Below, piece after piece: positions 23,423 through 35,727 of a stretch of DNA of 64,000 nt. The stretch is from the NCBI GenBank assembly GCA_036346255.1, contig CM070628.1, positions 21,095,840 through 21,159,839 of the forward strand. The letters are read 5' to 3'. The notes below the pieces were generated by a model that did no database searches, had not been told where the DNA came from, and worked only from the letters and a program-made list of their open reading frames with translations. Position numbers and translations under genes: made by a program. This stretch comes from Ampelocalamus luodianensis (Eukaryota > Streptophyta > Magnoliopsida > Poales > Poaceae). Numbering within the stretch: the stretch's first letter is position 1; the number at the start of each line of letters is the position of its first letter.

Positions 23423-24109
23423 AAATTTTGGTGGACTCGCATGAAGCGCGAGATTGCCAAGTTCGTTGCTGAGTGCGACGTGTGCTGTCATGCCAAGGCT
23501 GAACATCAGCGTCCAGTAGGTCTTCTTGAGCCTTTGCTAGTGCCCGAGTGGAAGTGGGATTCCGTTGGCATGGATTTCATCACCGGCCTGCCCCGCTCGT
23601 CCAAAGGGAATGATGCCATTTGGGTCGTGATTGATAGCTTGACTAAAGTGGCACATTTTCTTCCGGCCAAGACTCAGCTTCGTGTGGGACCTTTGGCCGA
23701 ACTCTATGTTTTGAGGATCGTGAGTCTTCATGGTGTACCGAAGACGATTGTTTCTGATCGTGGTGCGCTCTTTACCTCGCGGTTTTGGCATAGTCTGCAG
23801 GAGGCTATGGGCACTCGTCTTACTTTCAGCACAACCTTTCATCCTCAAACTGATGGTCAGACGGAGAGAGTCAACCAAGTCTTGGAAGATATGCTCCGTG
23901 CTTGTGTTCTTTCCTATGGGAAGAATTGGGAGAAGTGCCTGCCACTTGCTGAGTTTTCCTACAACAACAGCTTTCAGACCAGTCTCGGCATAGCACCTTT
24001 TGAGGCATTGTATGAGAGGAGATGTAGAACCCCATTGAACCCAGTCGAATCGGTGGCGATAGTTCTTGACCGGACTCAATCAATGAGGCCGAAAGCCAGG
24101 TTCAGTTGA
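23423..24109 (+). pseudogene. Element B integrase core
   Basis: Contains the Cys pair of the zinc domain (CDVCCHAKAEHQRP) and a complete DDE core: Asp in MDFITGLP (codon at 23573), Asp in VSDRGALF (23756) and Glu in GQTERVNQ (23864). Sixty residues separate the two Asp and 35 separate Asp and Glu, the retroviral-type D,D-35-E spacing. It would insert element DNA into the chromosome. After about 24050 a frameshift moves the true frame; the printed end at 24109 is out of frame with the following part. Confidence 0.92.
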
Positions 24110-24608
24110 TTGGTGAACATTTGCGCGTAGCCTAGTCCAGGCAAAAGAGCTATGCGGATCGTCGTCGCCGTGAGTTGAGCTTTGAGCCCAATGACTTTGT
24201 GTATCTCAAAGTCTCACCGTTGAAGGGCCATCAGCGTTTTGGCATTAAGGGAAAGTTAGCTCCTCGATATGTTGGGCCTTATCGCATCATCGAGAAAGTG
24301 GGAGCTGTTGCCTACAGATTAGAGTTACCAGCTACACTTGAGGGGTGCATGATGTGTTTCATGTGTCACACTTGAAGAAATGCCTCCGTGTTCCAATTGA
24401 GGAAACTCCGTTGGAAAATCTCGATGTGTAGGAGAATTTGACCTACCATGAGCATCCGGTTCGTATTCTCGAAGAAGCTGAACGGAGAACTAGGAATCGT
24501 GTCATCAAGTTCCTTAAGGTTCAATGGTCAAATCATTCGGAAGATGAAGCAACTTGGGAGCGGGAAGATCGCCTTCGTGCAGACTACCCGTCTTTCTTCT
24601 CCGAGTAA
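24110..24608 (+). pseudogene. Element B integrase C-terminus and chromodomain
   Basis: The frame holds VQLIGEHLRVA, TAG at 24133-24135 (Gln expected), then SRQKSYADRR and the integrase C-terminal block DFVYLKVSPLKG...FGIKGKLAPRYVGPYRI. A one-base loss in a G run near 24345 shifts the frame, TAG at 24429-24431 breaks it again, and the chromodomain follows: RILEEAERRTRNRVIKF, VQWSNHSEDEATWERED, ending with TAA at 24606-24608. Chromodomains of this group are thought to guide integration to marked heterochromatin. Its aromatic residues are partly kept (W in VQW, W in ATW). Confidence 0.85.
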
Positions 24609-24632
24609 ACGGAATCTCGGGGCGAGATTCTT

Positions 24633-24648
24633 GTAAGGGGGGGAGATT
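24633..24648 (+). other. Element B polypurine tract
   Basis: AAGGGGGGGAGATT-like purine run directly before TGTAACATCCC, the start of the 3' LTR. Confidence 0.8.
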
Positions 24649-27600
24649 TGTAACATCCCAATTTTGGACTTGTGTTTCAAATGTAAGAAAATGAGTAGAA
24701 ATTAAAACTTTTTCTTACATCATGTATTTCCTGTATGTTCTAAACAATTCCTGTACAAGAATTATGGAAATGCAAAGTCACAAGTCTTTTGATCCAAACC
24801 TTGTCTTCCAAAAACATTCATCTCAAATCTTGTGATCATCCTTTGGAAATATTTTTCTTAAGTTCCTGGGATGGTATCTGACCTCTCTGAAAATTTTTAT
24901 AATTTTTAGAAATTGTTTGAATGTTTTTAGAGGGCAGTCAAACCTGTTTGACTTTCAGTCAAACCTTAAACCAGGGCCTTGCATAATTTTTGGAGAATAA
25001 TGCGCAGCATAAAAACCTCTGAAAATTTTACACAAGGTTAATCTCTGAGTTGGCAAGCTCCAGTAAAATTTTTATAATTTTTGAGTCGTTTTGCTATCTC
25101 AAATAAATCCCCATAGTCCCAGCTCAATTTAAAACTCAAAACCTAATTTCACTGTGCGTTGGGTTCGGGTCAGACTCAGCTCGAGCCACTTGACTCGGTC
25201 CAGTCAACTAACTGCATCGGGCCTCTTTTAAAAGCGCGTTTTCAATCTCAGCCGTTGGATCAAAATCGAACCGTCCTCGTCGCAGGAGACATTTGGACTT
25301 CCGGTTGTTTTGTTTGATCTGATCCGTTGGATTAAAATCCAACGCTTACAATCTCCCCTGTTGTGTTTAAACCTCAGAAGCGTGGCGTGATATGAGCCGC
25401 CCGATCAAAATCCAAGGGATCAAAATCGCCCAAGCCTTTTCTAGTTGTCTTCAACCTCGCGCCGTGCGCGAACAGTGAAAGAGTCAGAGAGAGGCATGGT
25501 TTGAGTCAAATTGTGCTCCCCGACAGCCACTCCTAGTCGACATTTAGGGATTGTAGGGTGCTTTCGGCCAAGATCTCAACCTACTCTTACATCCCCATCA
25601 CTTCTTCTTTTCGGCTCACCTTTTTGTCCCCTAAACCATTATCACCCGAGAGGCTCCTTCTTGCCAAACCCTAATCCTTAGCTATATAAGGTCCCAAAAC
25701 TCCTTCCTGGTGTTCCTTTACACCATCCTAAACTCCTTCTTCATTTTTGGAGCTTAATTCACCAACAAACACCAAATCACCATTGTTGACCCGTGGAGCT
25801 CCATTGAGGATCATGAAGCTCCAGTGGTTCTTCTTCAAATATTCTTGTACTCTTTTCTACTCCTTAATGTCCTAATCGTTTCCCCTCACTTAATTTTGGG
25901 GTTTCACTTTCAGGATTTGACAAATATTGGGTTTGTTCAAATTCGGCCGAAACCATTCCCCTTTCTTCCCTAGCTTCAGTGAGTGCTCCTTTTCTCAATT
26001 GCTTGCTCATGAAGCTTCTATGGGCTATATTGTAGCTATTATGACCACCCAGTGGTGTTCATTTTGCTCAGATCGTCTTGTTCGTGTCATCTTCTTCAAC
26101 TCCGGCGGGTTCTTTCTCTGTCAGACCTTCCCCGGCCATCTTTGAAGCTCTTCTTGATCAAGGTAGCTTCTTAATAGTCCCTAGAGGCCTTGGCACTCGC
26201 TTCTTTGGACTGCAGCGGAGATTTTTGCTATTTTCGCGTTTAGCAGTAAAAGCCTCCATCTTTGTTTTCCGGCTCGCCGGCGTTCTGGGCCACCACCGCC
26301 GGTGAGGTCACCACCATTAGGTCCGCAACGCTATTGCGAGTCCGTTTTGGTACTTTGTAGACACCGCCGCGGCCGGAGTCGCCGGCGATGAGCCGTGGAA
26401 TCCACTTGGGTGTTGTCGGTCGCAATCACCCGTTTTTTCGTCAATCATTAGGACATAATTAATGCCTAATCATTATCAATCTTTGGGAAGTATTAATTAT
26501 GTCTTAATCGGGCCCATTGTGCCACTGACTAGTGGGCCCAGCCTCTTTACAACCCCCGTCGGCTTAAATCAACACCTTTAGGACATCATTAATGTTTATG
26601 ATTGTCATTAATCACTGCCTTAACATTAATATGTCGATTTTGCCTCATGTCTCACTGACATGTGGGCCCACTCATTAAAATCCTCCTCGCGCACTTAAGC
26701 CCCGTGCGTAGCACTTTGTTGATTGTGGACCGTCGATCTCATGATCAACGGCCCAGATCTAGAGAACATTCGGACCGTCCGGTTCCCTTATCATTCTGGA
26801 TCGTCCATCTCACGATCTGCGGCTGAGATCGTGAGTGCAATCGGACTCCCCGAAGGGAGATGCGCTCCATGCCGTCCATCTTTAGATCTGCGGCTGTGGA
26901 TGGCCGAGGCAACCGCACCGTCCGAATGTTTCCATCCTCACCGATCGTTGGATTTAGATCCAATGGTGACTCTCATTAGGATCGCTCGCGTGCGCTGTTC
27001 TCCATGCGCGTGGCCCGTTGGATTTCGCATCAACGGCCCATGAGCTTCCACATCGTTTTATTTCTGTTCAGTTTGTTTTTATTGGTGTAAGCATTTATTT
27101 ATCAACTAAAAATTGTTTTAATACTTTAAAAACTCATAACTAATGCATGTTAACTCCTTTTTAGATGTTTTCAACTGTAATAAATTCTTGTGCCCCTAAA
27201 GTTTAATATAAAAAATGCATTTGGGCATATTTCTGTAGCAGAAAATTATGTAACCAAAATAACTTGATTACTGCCAATTTTGATTATTCTAGAAATAGCA
27301 TTAAAACTTGTAAAATGCATATCTTTTTCTGTATAATTCCAATTTGTGCAAAATCAATTTTGTTAAATTCTTCTGTTAGCATACTTTACTATAAAATAGG
27401 TTTTGAGCATGGTCATACTTCTGTAAAGTGACTTGCATTAGATTTACAATTTAGAAAAATCATAAGTAAATCATTATAACTCCAAATTTAGTAAACTCAA
27501 CTTTGCTGTCATTAGGATGTCATAATCTACCTGCTATAAAAATTTCAGACCCTAGACCATTCTAGAAATTTTCGCCATGAACAGTACCAGTAATTAATTA

Positions 27601-28990
27601 GGTTGATTTTAAAGGCTGAGAAAGTATATTTTGGCTTTATCTTTTGCATGCTAAATCCAAACTGCTTGATTTTTGTTCCTGAAATTGTCTAAAATCATTC
27701 CCTAGCTGCTGTATAAATTTCATTAGATTTGAATGTCTTTTGCTGTTGGAGTTTATTTGGTGTTCTTCGTTCTTATTGGTTTTATTGCCTTTTGCGTTAG
27801 GTTCCGAAGATAATCTTGATATTGAATCTGAGCCACAGCCATCAGATCCTGCACTCCAGCAAGGCAAGCAGATGTAGCATCATTTGATCATGTTGTTCCT
27901 ACTATTTTCAAATTCTAATATATTGTTTGCAAATTCTATGTATGCATTGCTATGTTGTTTTAACTATTGTCGATAGTTAACCTAGTAGATGCATTATCAG
28001 TAGGCAAATGTTAATCCTCTACTACTGAGCCTAGGTTTATCTTGCTGTGATTTTGGGTTCGTTAGATGAATCCTTGTCACTTAGTAGTTTACGAGTTTGT
28101 TGCTTAGCCATGCTTAGCTATCGGTAGAAATGGGCGGTTATCAACTTGTCGATAACCTTGATCACACAAACTTATTATGGTCTATATATTTTAGCCTTGT
28201 GCTAAGTCTAAATTGTAAAACTAAAACTAAAAATAAAAACAATTTGGACTTAGGCACAATGGTAAGATGGTGTGATCTTTTGGTGTGATTGGAATGGTGC
28301 AGAGTCAACAAGGACCGAACATCTTGTTACACTAAACCAAGCATTCTTGCGTGCTAATCACACTAGAGGGTATGGGACCTCTCTTGACTTAGTACTTTGG
28401 CGTGTGTTGGCTACGAGTCGCAGGAGGGCGTGTGTGTGTTGCGTTGTGGTAAAATAAGGTGGTTGTGTATGGGAGCATTGTAGTTGTCCAAAAGCTTTAC
28501 CCGAGGGTAGTTGTCTTCGGCTTTACAATGTAAGCGTATGGATTCGATCCATACGAGCGGCTCGTAGTTGATTCACAATATTGGAAATGTCTTGTAGGAC
28601 TTAGCCGTGCCGGCATACCTTTGGAAGTGTGCTAATCTTGTGGCTTAAAGGCGGTCTGAAGTGTGGGTACATTGGTACACCCCTGCAGGGTTTTAAAACT
28701 ATTCGAATAGCTGCGTCCTAGGTTATGGACACGCTTGGGGAAGTCTTTCAAGAGTTAGACTACAACATTTTTAATTAAAACTTGATGGGTGGTATGAATC
28801 AGGGATTCATGCTATGTGTGGTGGCTATTGGGTTAGTCACTTCTAGGTGGTTCCTTGGTAATTATTGTTACTCGCTATTATTTCAATGCTTAAAAACTTA
28901 TTTGTTAAATTGCTTTCAATCTATTACCTTATTGCAAATGAAACTTGCTTTATGCGTCCAAACAACCGTATAACCAACATCCTTTGATAC
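24649..28990 (+). repeat. Element B 3' LTR, interrupted by E2
   Basis: Starts TGTAACATCCCAATTTTGG. Its part from 26627 on matches the 5' LTR. At 28990 the match to the 5' LTR (position about 9564) stops at GATAC, where E2 begins. Adding the missing end gives a full LTR of about 4.8 kb, long for an LTR. Contains a TATA box, palindromes GTTGGATTAAAATCCAAC (25326-25343) and CTATTCGAATAG (28699-28710). No genes. Confidence 0.9.
25683..25690 (+). promoter_or_regulatory. TATA box of element B LTR
   Basis: GCTATATAAGG about 1.03 kb into the LTR, followed about 30 bases on by a C/T-rich stretch typical of a transcription start. It would drive the element transcript; in the 5' LTR this part is outside the window or lost. 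Confidence 0.65.
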
Positions 28991-31376
28991 TGTGATACCC
29001 TAAAATATATTTGAAAGGATTAGTCGGGAGAAATTAAATAAATCGGGAGAGAGTATTTGAATCGGGAGAAGGGTTCTTTTAGAAAATCATCAAATCAGGA
29101 AATGAGAGGGGGTTTTCCGCGTTTAGGGGGCAACTTGGGCTTGGGCCTAAGCCCATGTGGGGCTGGCCGGCCATAGGGGGGGAGACGCCATCCCTCCCCA
29201 AACCCTAGCCGCCCACCCTTTTCCCCCTCCTCTCCACTTGTGGCCGCCACCTCCTTGTCCCCTCTCCACCTTGGCCGCCTCCCCTGCTCCTGCACCTCCC
29301 CTTGGTGCTCTCCCCTGCAGGCCAAGGACACCGTTCCCGCTGCCGGTCTAGTGGAGGAAGAAGGAGGGCGCCGGTTTGTGGATCGGCCAAGAAGATGAAG
29401 GATGAGGGAGAAAGGAGGAGGAAGATCATCTTCTCAAGGTTCTCCCACCTACGTCCTGGTTGCTACAAAGGTAACAGTGCCGATCCTCATCGTTTGATTA
29501 GTGGTAGATGTGTTTTGGTTCAATTTTGATTAGATCGATTTGCTGCGGGTAGAAATTCGATTCTGTCCAGATTTTTGCGTGGACTTTTTCGTGATGTTAG
29601 AGGCCGGATCTGAGTTTCCCATCTCCTAGAGATATGTAGGTCTTGTTCTTATCTTTCGGTGGCCGCCAAGATCACCTAATTCCGACTTTCGAGTCAAAAG
29701 TTATGATAGATTTAATATCTACTGTCCAGAATTGTGACGAGAATTACCTTTTGAGTTGTCTTTTAAAATAGGGGTATGTTAATGGACGAATCAGGGTTTC
29801 ATCCCAACTAGGTTATTGTAGATAATTTGATAATATTTCTAGATTGTTAAAGAACATCCAATTTGGAGTTGTACAACAAAAGTTATGGATATTTTATTTT
29901 AGCCGATATTTCTGTCTATTAATTCAGTCAACAGATTTGAGCCGTGGGCCAAATTTTGTTTGAGGCAAAATCTGAACTTTTGCCCAACTAGACTTTAGTA
30001 GGTTTTGTTCTTAGCTTTTCAGATTGTTAAAGAAAACCAATTTTGGTTTAGCCAATAAAAGTTATGTCCGATACCGTGCTGCTGTCCAGGCTTGTTAGAC
30101 AGATCTGGACAGATTCTGTTCCGCTGTTTCATTTATCTGTTAGTAAATTAAATTGGCCGAATTGGCTTACCTTGTCAACTAGAGTATTGTAGATATGTCA
30201 GTTAAGAATCCATAGAAATTGGTCTCACCTCATTCCGAGTCCCAGACCAATAGATATGATTTTTACCGTTCTGCTGTCCAGTTTGGGTTGTGTCTGAGTA
30301 GTCTGTTTTCAGATTAGAGCTAATTAGTTAATTGTGGACTGTCGGAAGTCGTTGTAGAAACGTTCATGGAGCGCTATGTTATATGTTGTATTTATTTCAG
30401 TACTTACTTATGTAGGCAGAGAGGCTTGGTTTAGGGACATCCTCTTTACCTACTACCGCGATTAGCCGTGAAAGGCAAGTACCTTGCCACCTTTATTGAT
30501 TGTGATTGGTGAATGTTTTATGATCTTGTTGTGATTCCATATGATACATGAGAAGGTGGATTGTTTATGTTTTGATATATGTGTTATATCCATGTTAGAT
30601 ATCATGTCGTTCAATATTCTCAATCCATGTTGTACATTCATTTTGCATGTTTCATCCACGAGTGGATTTCAAGTCCAACCATTCCAATGTGGGCAATGTT
30701 GGACATTGTCATGTCCGTCTACGGAGTGGATTTGAAAGACCCATCAATTCCGGGATGGGCATGTAAGACCCATTAATTCCGAATGGGCAACTTTGGACAC
30801 CGTATGAAACGTTCTTCATGCGGGAATTGGATCCCGCATTTTTGTTAAGATGCGGGCTTAAGTGAACACCGACGGTGTGTCACTAGCTATACTGGGTATA
30901 TGCATGTGTGCAGTCCATCCTTGATTACATTCATTCATTTCATGTTTTCACAAGTGTTCACTTGATGCAAGGTTCGCATTCTTAAATGGTGATGTCCGGT
31001 TTGTATATGTGTTCTGTCTTTTTCACTGTACTTGCTGAGTCATGGACTCACTCTTGCGTTGTTTGTTTATTTTAGGTAACCCCTGATGTTGGCTCACTTG
31101 GGAGGGAGTAGACACGCACTACTCGTTCACATCATACTATACATGTTCAAGATTAAATTTAGTTCTATCTTACATTCGTTAATGATGAACTGTAATAATT
31201 AAATTATAATTGGTGAAGGAAGGATACCTTCTCCACATTGAGGTTGATTTATTACTGCATGTGAACTTTCATTATCAATGAACTGAAATAAATAGATTAG
31301 ATGGTGAAGGAAGGATACCTTCATCATGTCTTGGTTGTTTTGATACTAGCATTAGTTGATTTTATTCAAATTCTTC
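28991..31376 (+). repeat. E2: LTR of an E1-family relative, truncated
   Basis: Starts TGTGATACCC at 28991 after GATAC in the LTR of B. It shares the E1 LTR architecture: GC-rich block (29160-29400), the four modules (about 29630-30290), direct repeats around 30660-30790 and two GGTGAAGGAAGGATACCTTC hairpins (about 31213 and 31303). The 5' several hundred bases differ from E1, so it is another subfamily. About 85 bases before the expected end it joins inverted internal sequence of E4. Confidence 0.8.
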
Positions 31377-34300
31377 AAACGAGTAAATGAGTCATTTTTT
31401 TCAATGAGAAAGAAGGAGCAACCATGAAAACATCAATCTTGCCAATTGACAACGATCACAAGTAGTAAAAGCAACTCAACAGTTGAAAGGCAATATTTGT
31501 TTCAAAGAACCAAGAGGGATCTATGGAAAACCATAACTATCATGGACCACAAATCCCGGAGAAGTTCATCAACCACCACAGGACAAGAATTGCCAAATTC
31601 CGAAATCAAGAAAGAGAACAACTTTCTAAAGCAACTCACGCTTAACACACGAAACTATGGTACTCAGGGTAACTACTCCTCTAACCACGTTCTGCGAGCG
31701 ATGGTGTAACACAGTGAATCGAGTAACAACCACGACCTCCACTTCTTATCATTTGATAACATCACGCCTCACGAAATACTCAACTATGAATATATAGGAT
31801 CATCTCATGACAATCATATTATTAGTTCATAGATATTGAATATCATAGCGAGATCATATATTACCAACAAGGATGATAGTGCGAAGCAATTCAACAATTG
31901 CTCAGCAAAATGAAACATAATAACGATATTGCGGAAGCAATGTAATTTTCAACCCCACCTCACGTACGCGATTATGTCATTTTAATGTTCTTCTATTAAC
32001 CACGGACCTAAAGCCGCTCGATACCAATCTGTAACACCACGGCTATCCGGAAGCCAAGATGTCACCTAAAACATCTAACATACATCCATAATGCGGAAGA
32101 ACTTGAAACAAGTATATCAACTAAAGACACATTAAGATAAGCAGGACATGGTGAAGGTATCCTTCCTTCACCCTCTAAGTTATTTAATTGAACATCAATA
32201 AAGAAGGTTCACACGCATAATAAATCAACATCCGTGGAGAAGGTATCCTTCCTTCTCCAATTATAATTTAATTATTACAGTTCATCGTTAACGAATGAAA
32301 TATGGAACTAAGATTTAGACTTGAACATGAATAGGGTGATGTGAGCGAGTAGTGCGTGTCTACTCCTCCCAAGAGCCAACATCGGGGTTACCTAAAATAA
32401 ACAAACAACGCAAGAGTGAGTCCATGACTCGGCAAATCTGATTATCAATAAGATAATCATTCAATATGAATAAGACAAACTCATCATCGAGTTCGATCAC
32501 ATCACAACCCGATTACAAATGAAAACATGATATGAATGCTCAAAATCAAAGGAATGGACTGCACACATGCATATATGCGGTATAGCCGATGAAACACCGT
32601 CGGTGTTCACTCAAGCCCGCATCTTAACAAAAATGCGGGATCCACTTCCCGTATGAAGAACGTTTCATACGGTGTCCAACATGCCCATCTTGGAGTTAAT
32701 GGGTCTTACATGCCCATTCGGAATTAATGGGTCTTTCAAATCCACTCCGTGGGCGGACATGACAATGTCAACACGCCCACATTGGAATGGTGGGACTTGC
32801 AATCCACTTTAGTGGATGAAACATGCATAATGAATGCATAGAATGAAATACGAATATTGAAAGACATGATAACAAAACATGGATTCAACACATATGAAAG
32901 AACATAGACAATCCATCTTCTCTCGTATCATACCAAATCACGACATGACCATATAAATATTCATCAATCACAATCATTAAGGGTGGCAATGTACTTGCCT
33001 TCGCGATGCGACGCGTTAGTCGGCAAAGGTGATACTCCTAAATCCGAGGCTTCACCTCCTAAACAAGTAAAATAATTTCAATAAGGACATAATATACCCA
33101 ACACTACTAATCGATGTTAAACACGCTTCGATGACTCTAGTCATTAATACAAAACTTAAAATGAAATCAACAATTTCTGACATAACTTAATTCTGGACAG
33201 CAGCACGGTAATTGACATATCTATTGGTCTGGAACTCGGAATGAGGTGAGACCAATTTCCATGGATTCTTAACTGACATATCTACAATACTCTAGTTGGG
33301 CAAAAGTTCAGATTTTGCCTCTAATAAAATTTGGCCCACGCTCAAATCTGTTGACTGAATTAATTGACAGAAATATCGGCTAAAATAAAATATCCATAAC
33401 TTTTGTTGTACAACTCCAAATTGAACATTCTTTATCAATCTGAAAAGGTTATCGAATTATCTACAATAACTTAGTTGTACGACATTCATATATTGTCTTT
33501 AACAAAAAGTGGCACACGGGTCAAAATTAAAGATAAAGCGACATACAAACTGGACAGACTGACATACAATCTGGACAGTCACAAAAAAAGTGCATAACTT
33601 TTGATCTATAAATCCAAATGAGGTGTTCTTTATCAATCCTGAAAGCTAGTGATAACACCTTCAAAATTTGTTATGTGCAAGACCTCTGAATCCCCCTCTA
33701 ACTAGGCCATAAATCAACCTATACAGAGACTGCTATTTCTCGTCAGGATTCTGGACAGCAGATAATAAATCTATCATAACTTTTGACTCGAAAGTCGGAA
33801 TTCAGTGTTCTTGGCGGCCACCGAAAGCTAAGATCAATATCTACAAAACTCTAGGAGATGGACAACCCAAATTCGGCCTCTAAGATCACGAAACAGGCCA
33901 CGCAACATTCAGGACAGAACTGAAATTCTAACGGCAGCAATTCAATCCAATCAAACTAATCGAATTCGCATACGAAACAACCTAAACAGCGAGAAATCGA
34001 TCATTACCCTTGTAGAACCATCGGAGATCGCTGATCAAATCCCACGAAGAAATTCTCCTTCAATCCTCTCTTCCTTCCTCTTCTTCTTCTTCCCACGGTC
34101 CGCCACAAGCAGCAGGAAACATGGCGCCGGGAGAGGAGGAGCAGCAGCGAGCACTGTAGCACGCCGCTGCTGTAGCAGGGGCTACTGTAGCACGGCGGCT
34201 ACTGTAGCAAATGGGGCTAGGGTTTGGTCCCCTCCTCCCTTGCCTTCTAATGGGCTGCCGGCCCACTCATGGGCCTTGGGCCACTATGGCTGGCTCCCCT

Positions 34301-34406
34301 CTTCTCGAATATGGGTTGGCGGCCCATACTTCTCCTAAAATTCTGAATTTTAACTTATTTCCTCTCTAATCTTACAGCATTCGATATCGAATAATCGGGT
34401 ATTACA
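31377..34406 (-). mobile_element. E4: inverted E1-family fragment (LTR plus start of internal region)
   Basis: On the minus strand: LTR from 34406 (TGTAATACCC) to 32030 (GTGTTACA), then a primer site, then internal sequence to 31377. The internal part is the reverse complement of E1 at about 14218-14870. The LTR carries the same modules and hairpins as E1 in inverted order, and a small cluster of CTGTAGCA repeats at 34155-34210. No genes. The short frame at 31446-31709 is chance. Confidence 0.82.
32016..32026 (-). other. E4 primer binding site
   Basis: Minus strand TGGTATCGAGC, three bases after the LTR end. It resembles the initiator Met tRNA site TGGTATCAGAGC but lacks one base pair of the middle, as do the sites of E1 and A. 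Confidence 0.65.
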
Positions 34407-35132
34407 ATTTGATTCTTTCTAATTCAGATAAACCAAAAGAAGTATCTGGTTTGGGAATTCGAGTGATTTCTCCTTTGGCTTTCGTGGTATCCATTTGCAA
34501 ACTGCCTGATTGGAAAGTGGAATGGCTTTCGGGATGAATCTTCGATTTTGGATTTAACCCTTTTTGTGGGAATTGGCATTGTGTGTTTGCGATGAGAATC
34601 TTTTACTTTCAGTTGACTCTGTTTATAATAGAGTTTGTTCAAAGCAAGTTCCGTTGTGTGTCCATCGTTAAAAGAGGTGATCCTTGTTACGGTGAAGAGT
34701 TCAATTGAGAGGTGGAACAAGAGTTTTGTGTGCTATGCGCATGTTGTGTGGTTTGGTACCGAGAGGAGAGGTTAACTCAAGGTACATTGGGTTGTTTCCG
34801 CTATTTGTGGGGATTCGAGGTTGACGTACCGCTAGGACAATCTCGGGTTCATACGTGGAGTGCGCAACATCCAGTATGTCGATCTTGAGTGAGTCTTGAG
34901 AGTCCAAAGCTTTAGTTTTCAATGAGCCGTTGTAACGAGTATGATCTTACTGATTGTGTCCTATATGTTGAGATAATCTGCAATGGTCTAAGCGTGATAA
35001 GACTTGGGACTTGGGAACTCGCATATGCGAGCTTTAACGAATTTTTAACGTCGGGTAAGTGTCCTTGGTTATTAAGTTTAGTTGGTATTCTTTTGAGTAG
35101 AATTGGGGTCGAATTCTGTTTAAGAGGTAGAA
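34407..35132 (+). mobile_element. E3: 3' end of the internal region of another E1-family element
   Basis: Collinear with E1 at about 17900-18614 (shared stretches such as CTTTGGCTTTCGTG and TACATTGGGTTGTTT). Ends with a purine-rich TTAAGAGGTAGAA before an LTR. No genes: frames at 34424-34922 are not conserved. Confidence 0.75.
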
Positions 35133-35727
35133 TGTAATACTCCGTTCAATCCTAAAATTATAATTGAATCTCAAACTATTTTATTAGGATTTAAAATGGA
35201 ATTTCAAATTTACGTAAAGGGTGATTAAATCTTGGGCCAAAGGCCCATAGCCTTAGCCCATTAGGGGCAGCCTATAACCCTAGATGTCTGTAGCACTCCG
35301 TGCTCGATTGCCACCGCTCATCTACTGATAACTCGGCGCTACATGCACGCCCCCTCCATTCTTCTGTCCAAGAAGAAGGGGAGGGAGAAGAAGCCTTCCG
35401 GTGCGCCAACCAAGGAGAAAAGAGGAGGAAGAGAGGAGAAGAAGAGGAGAGGAGCTCTTCGCGGGGAATTCAGCGATCTCCTGTGGTTTTACAAGGGTAA
35501 CGAACGATGTTCTTCATTGTTTGATTAGTAGAAGATGCGAATTCAATTAGGATTGTTAGATCGATTTCTTCTTTGTTAGAATTTCAGATATGTCTAGATT
35601 GTTGTGTGGTCGATTTGGGTTCTTAGAGGCGAATTTGAGATGTCCATCTCCTAGAGTTTTGTAGGTATTATTTTTAGCTTTCAGTGGCATAAGAACACTG
35701 ATTCCGACATACGGATCCAATTTTACC
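35133..35727 (+). repeat. E3 3' LTR, truncated
   Basis: Starts TGTAATACTCC. It includes the GC-rich, purine-rich block (35370-35470) and the first module (about 35655-35727), then similarity to the family ends. The right boundary is approximate. Confidence 0.65.

Larger units (their letters stand above)
7206..28990 (+). mobile_element. Element B: full-coding-length chromovirus, nested host of E1, A and E2
   Basis: Plus-strand order: 5' LTR (partial), PBS, leader, gag, [E1 insertion], gag end, protease, RT, RNase H, integrase, chromodomain, polypurine tract, 3' LTR (partial). A C-terminal chromodomain after integrase places it in the chromoviruses; the very long LTRs suggest the Tekay/Del-like (rice RIRE3/RIRE8-like) group, an inference. 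The 5' LTR is cut by A at 7206 and the 3' LTR by E2 at 28991. The missing last part of the 3' LTR (matching about 9565-10061) is not found downstream, which implies a deletion. The element is dead because of stops and frameshifts. Confidence 0.9.
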
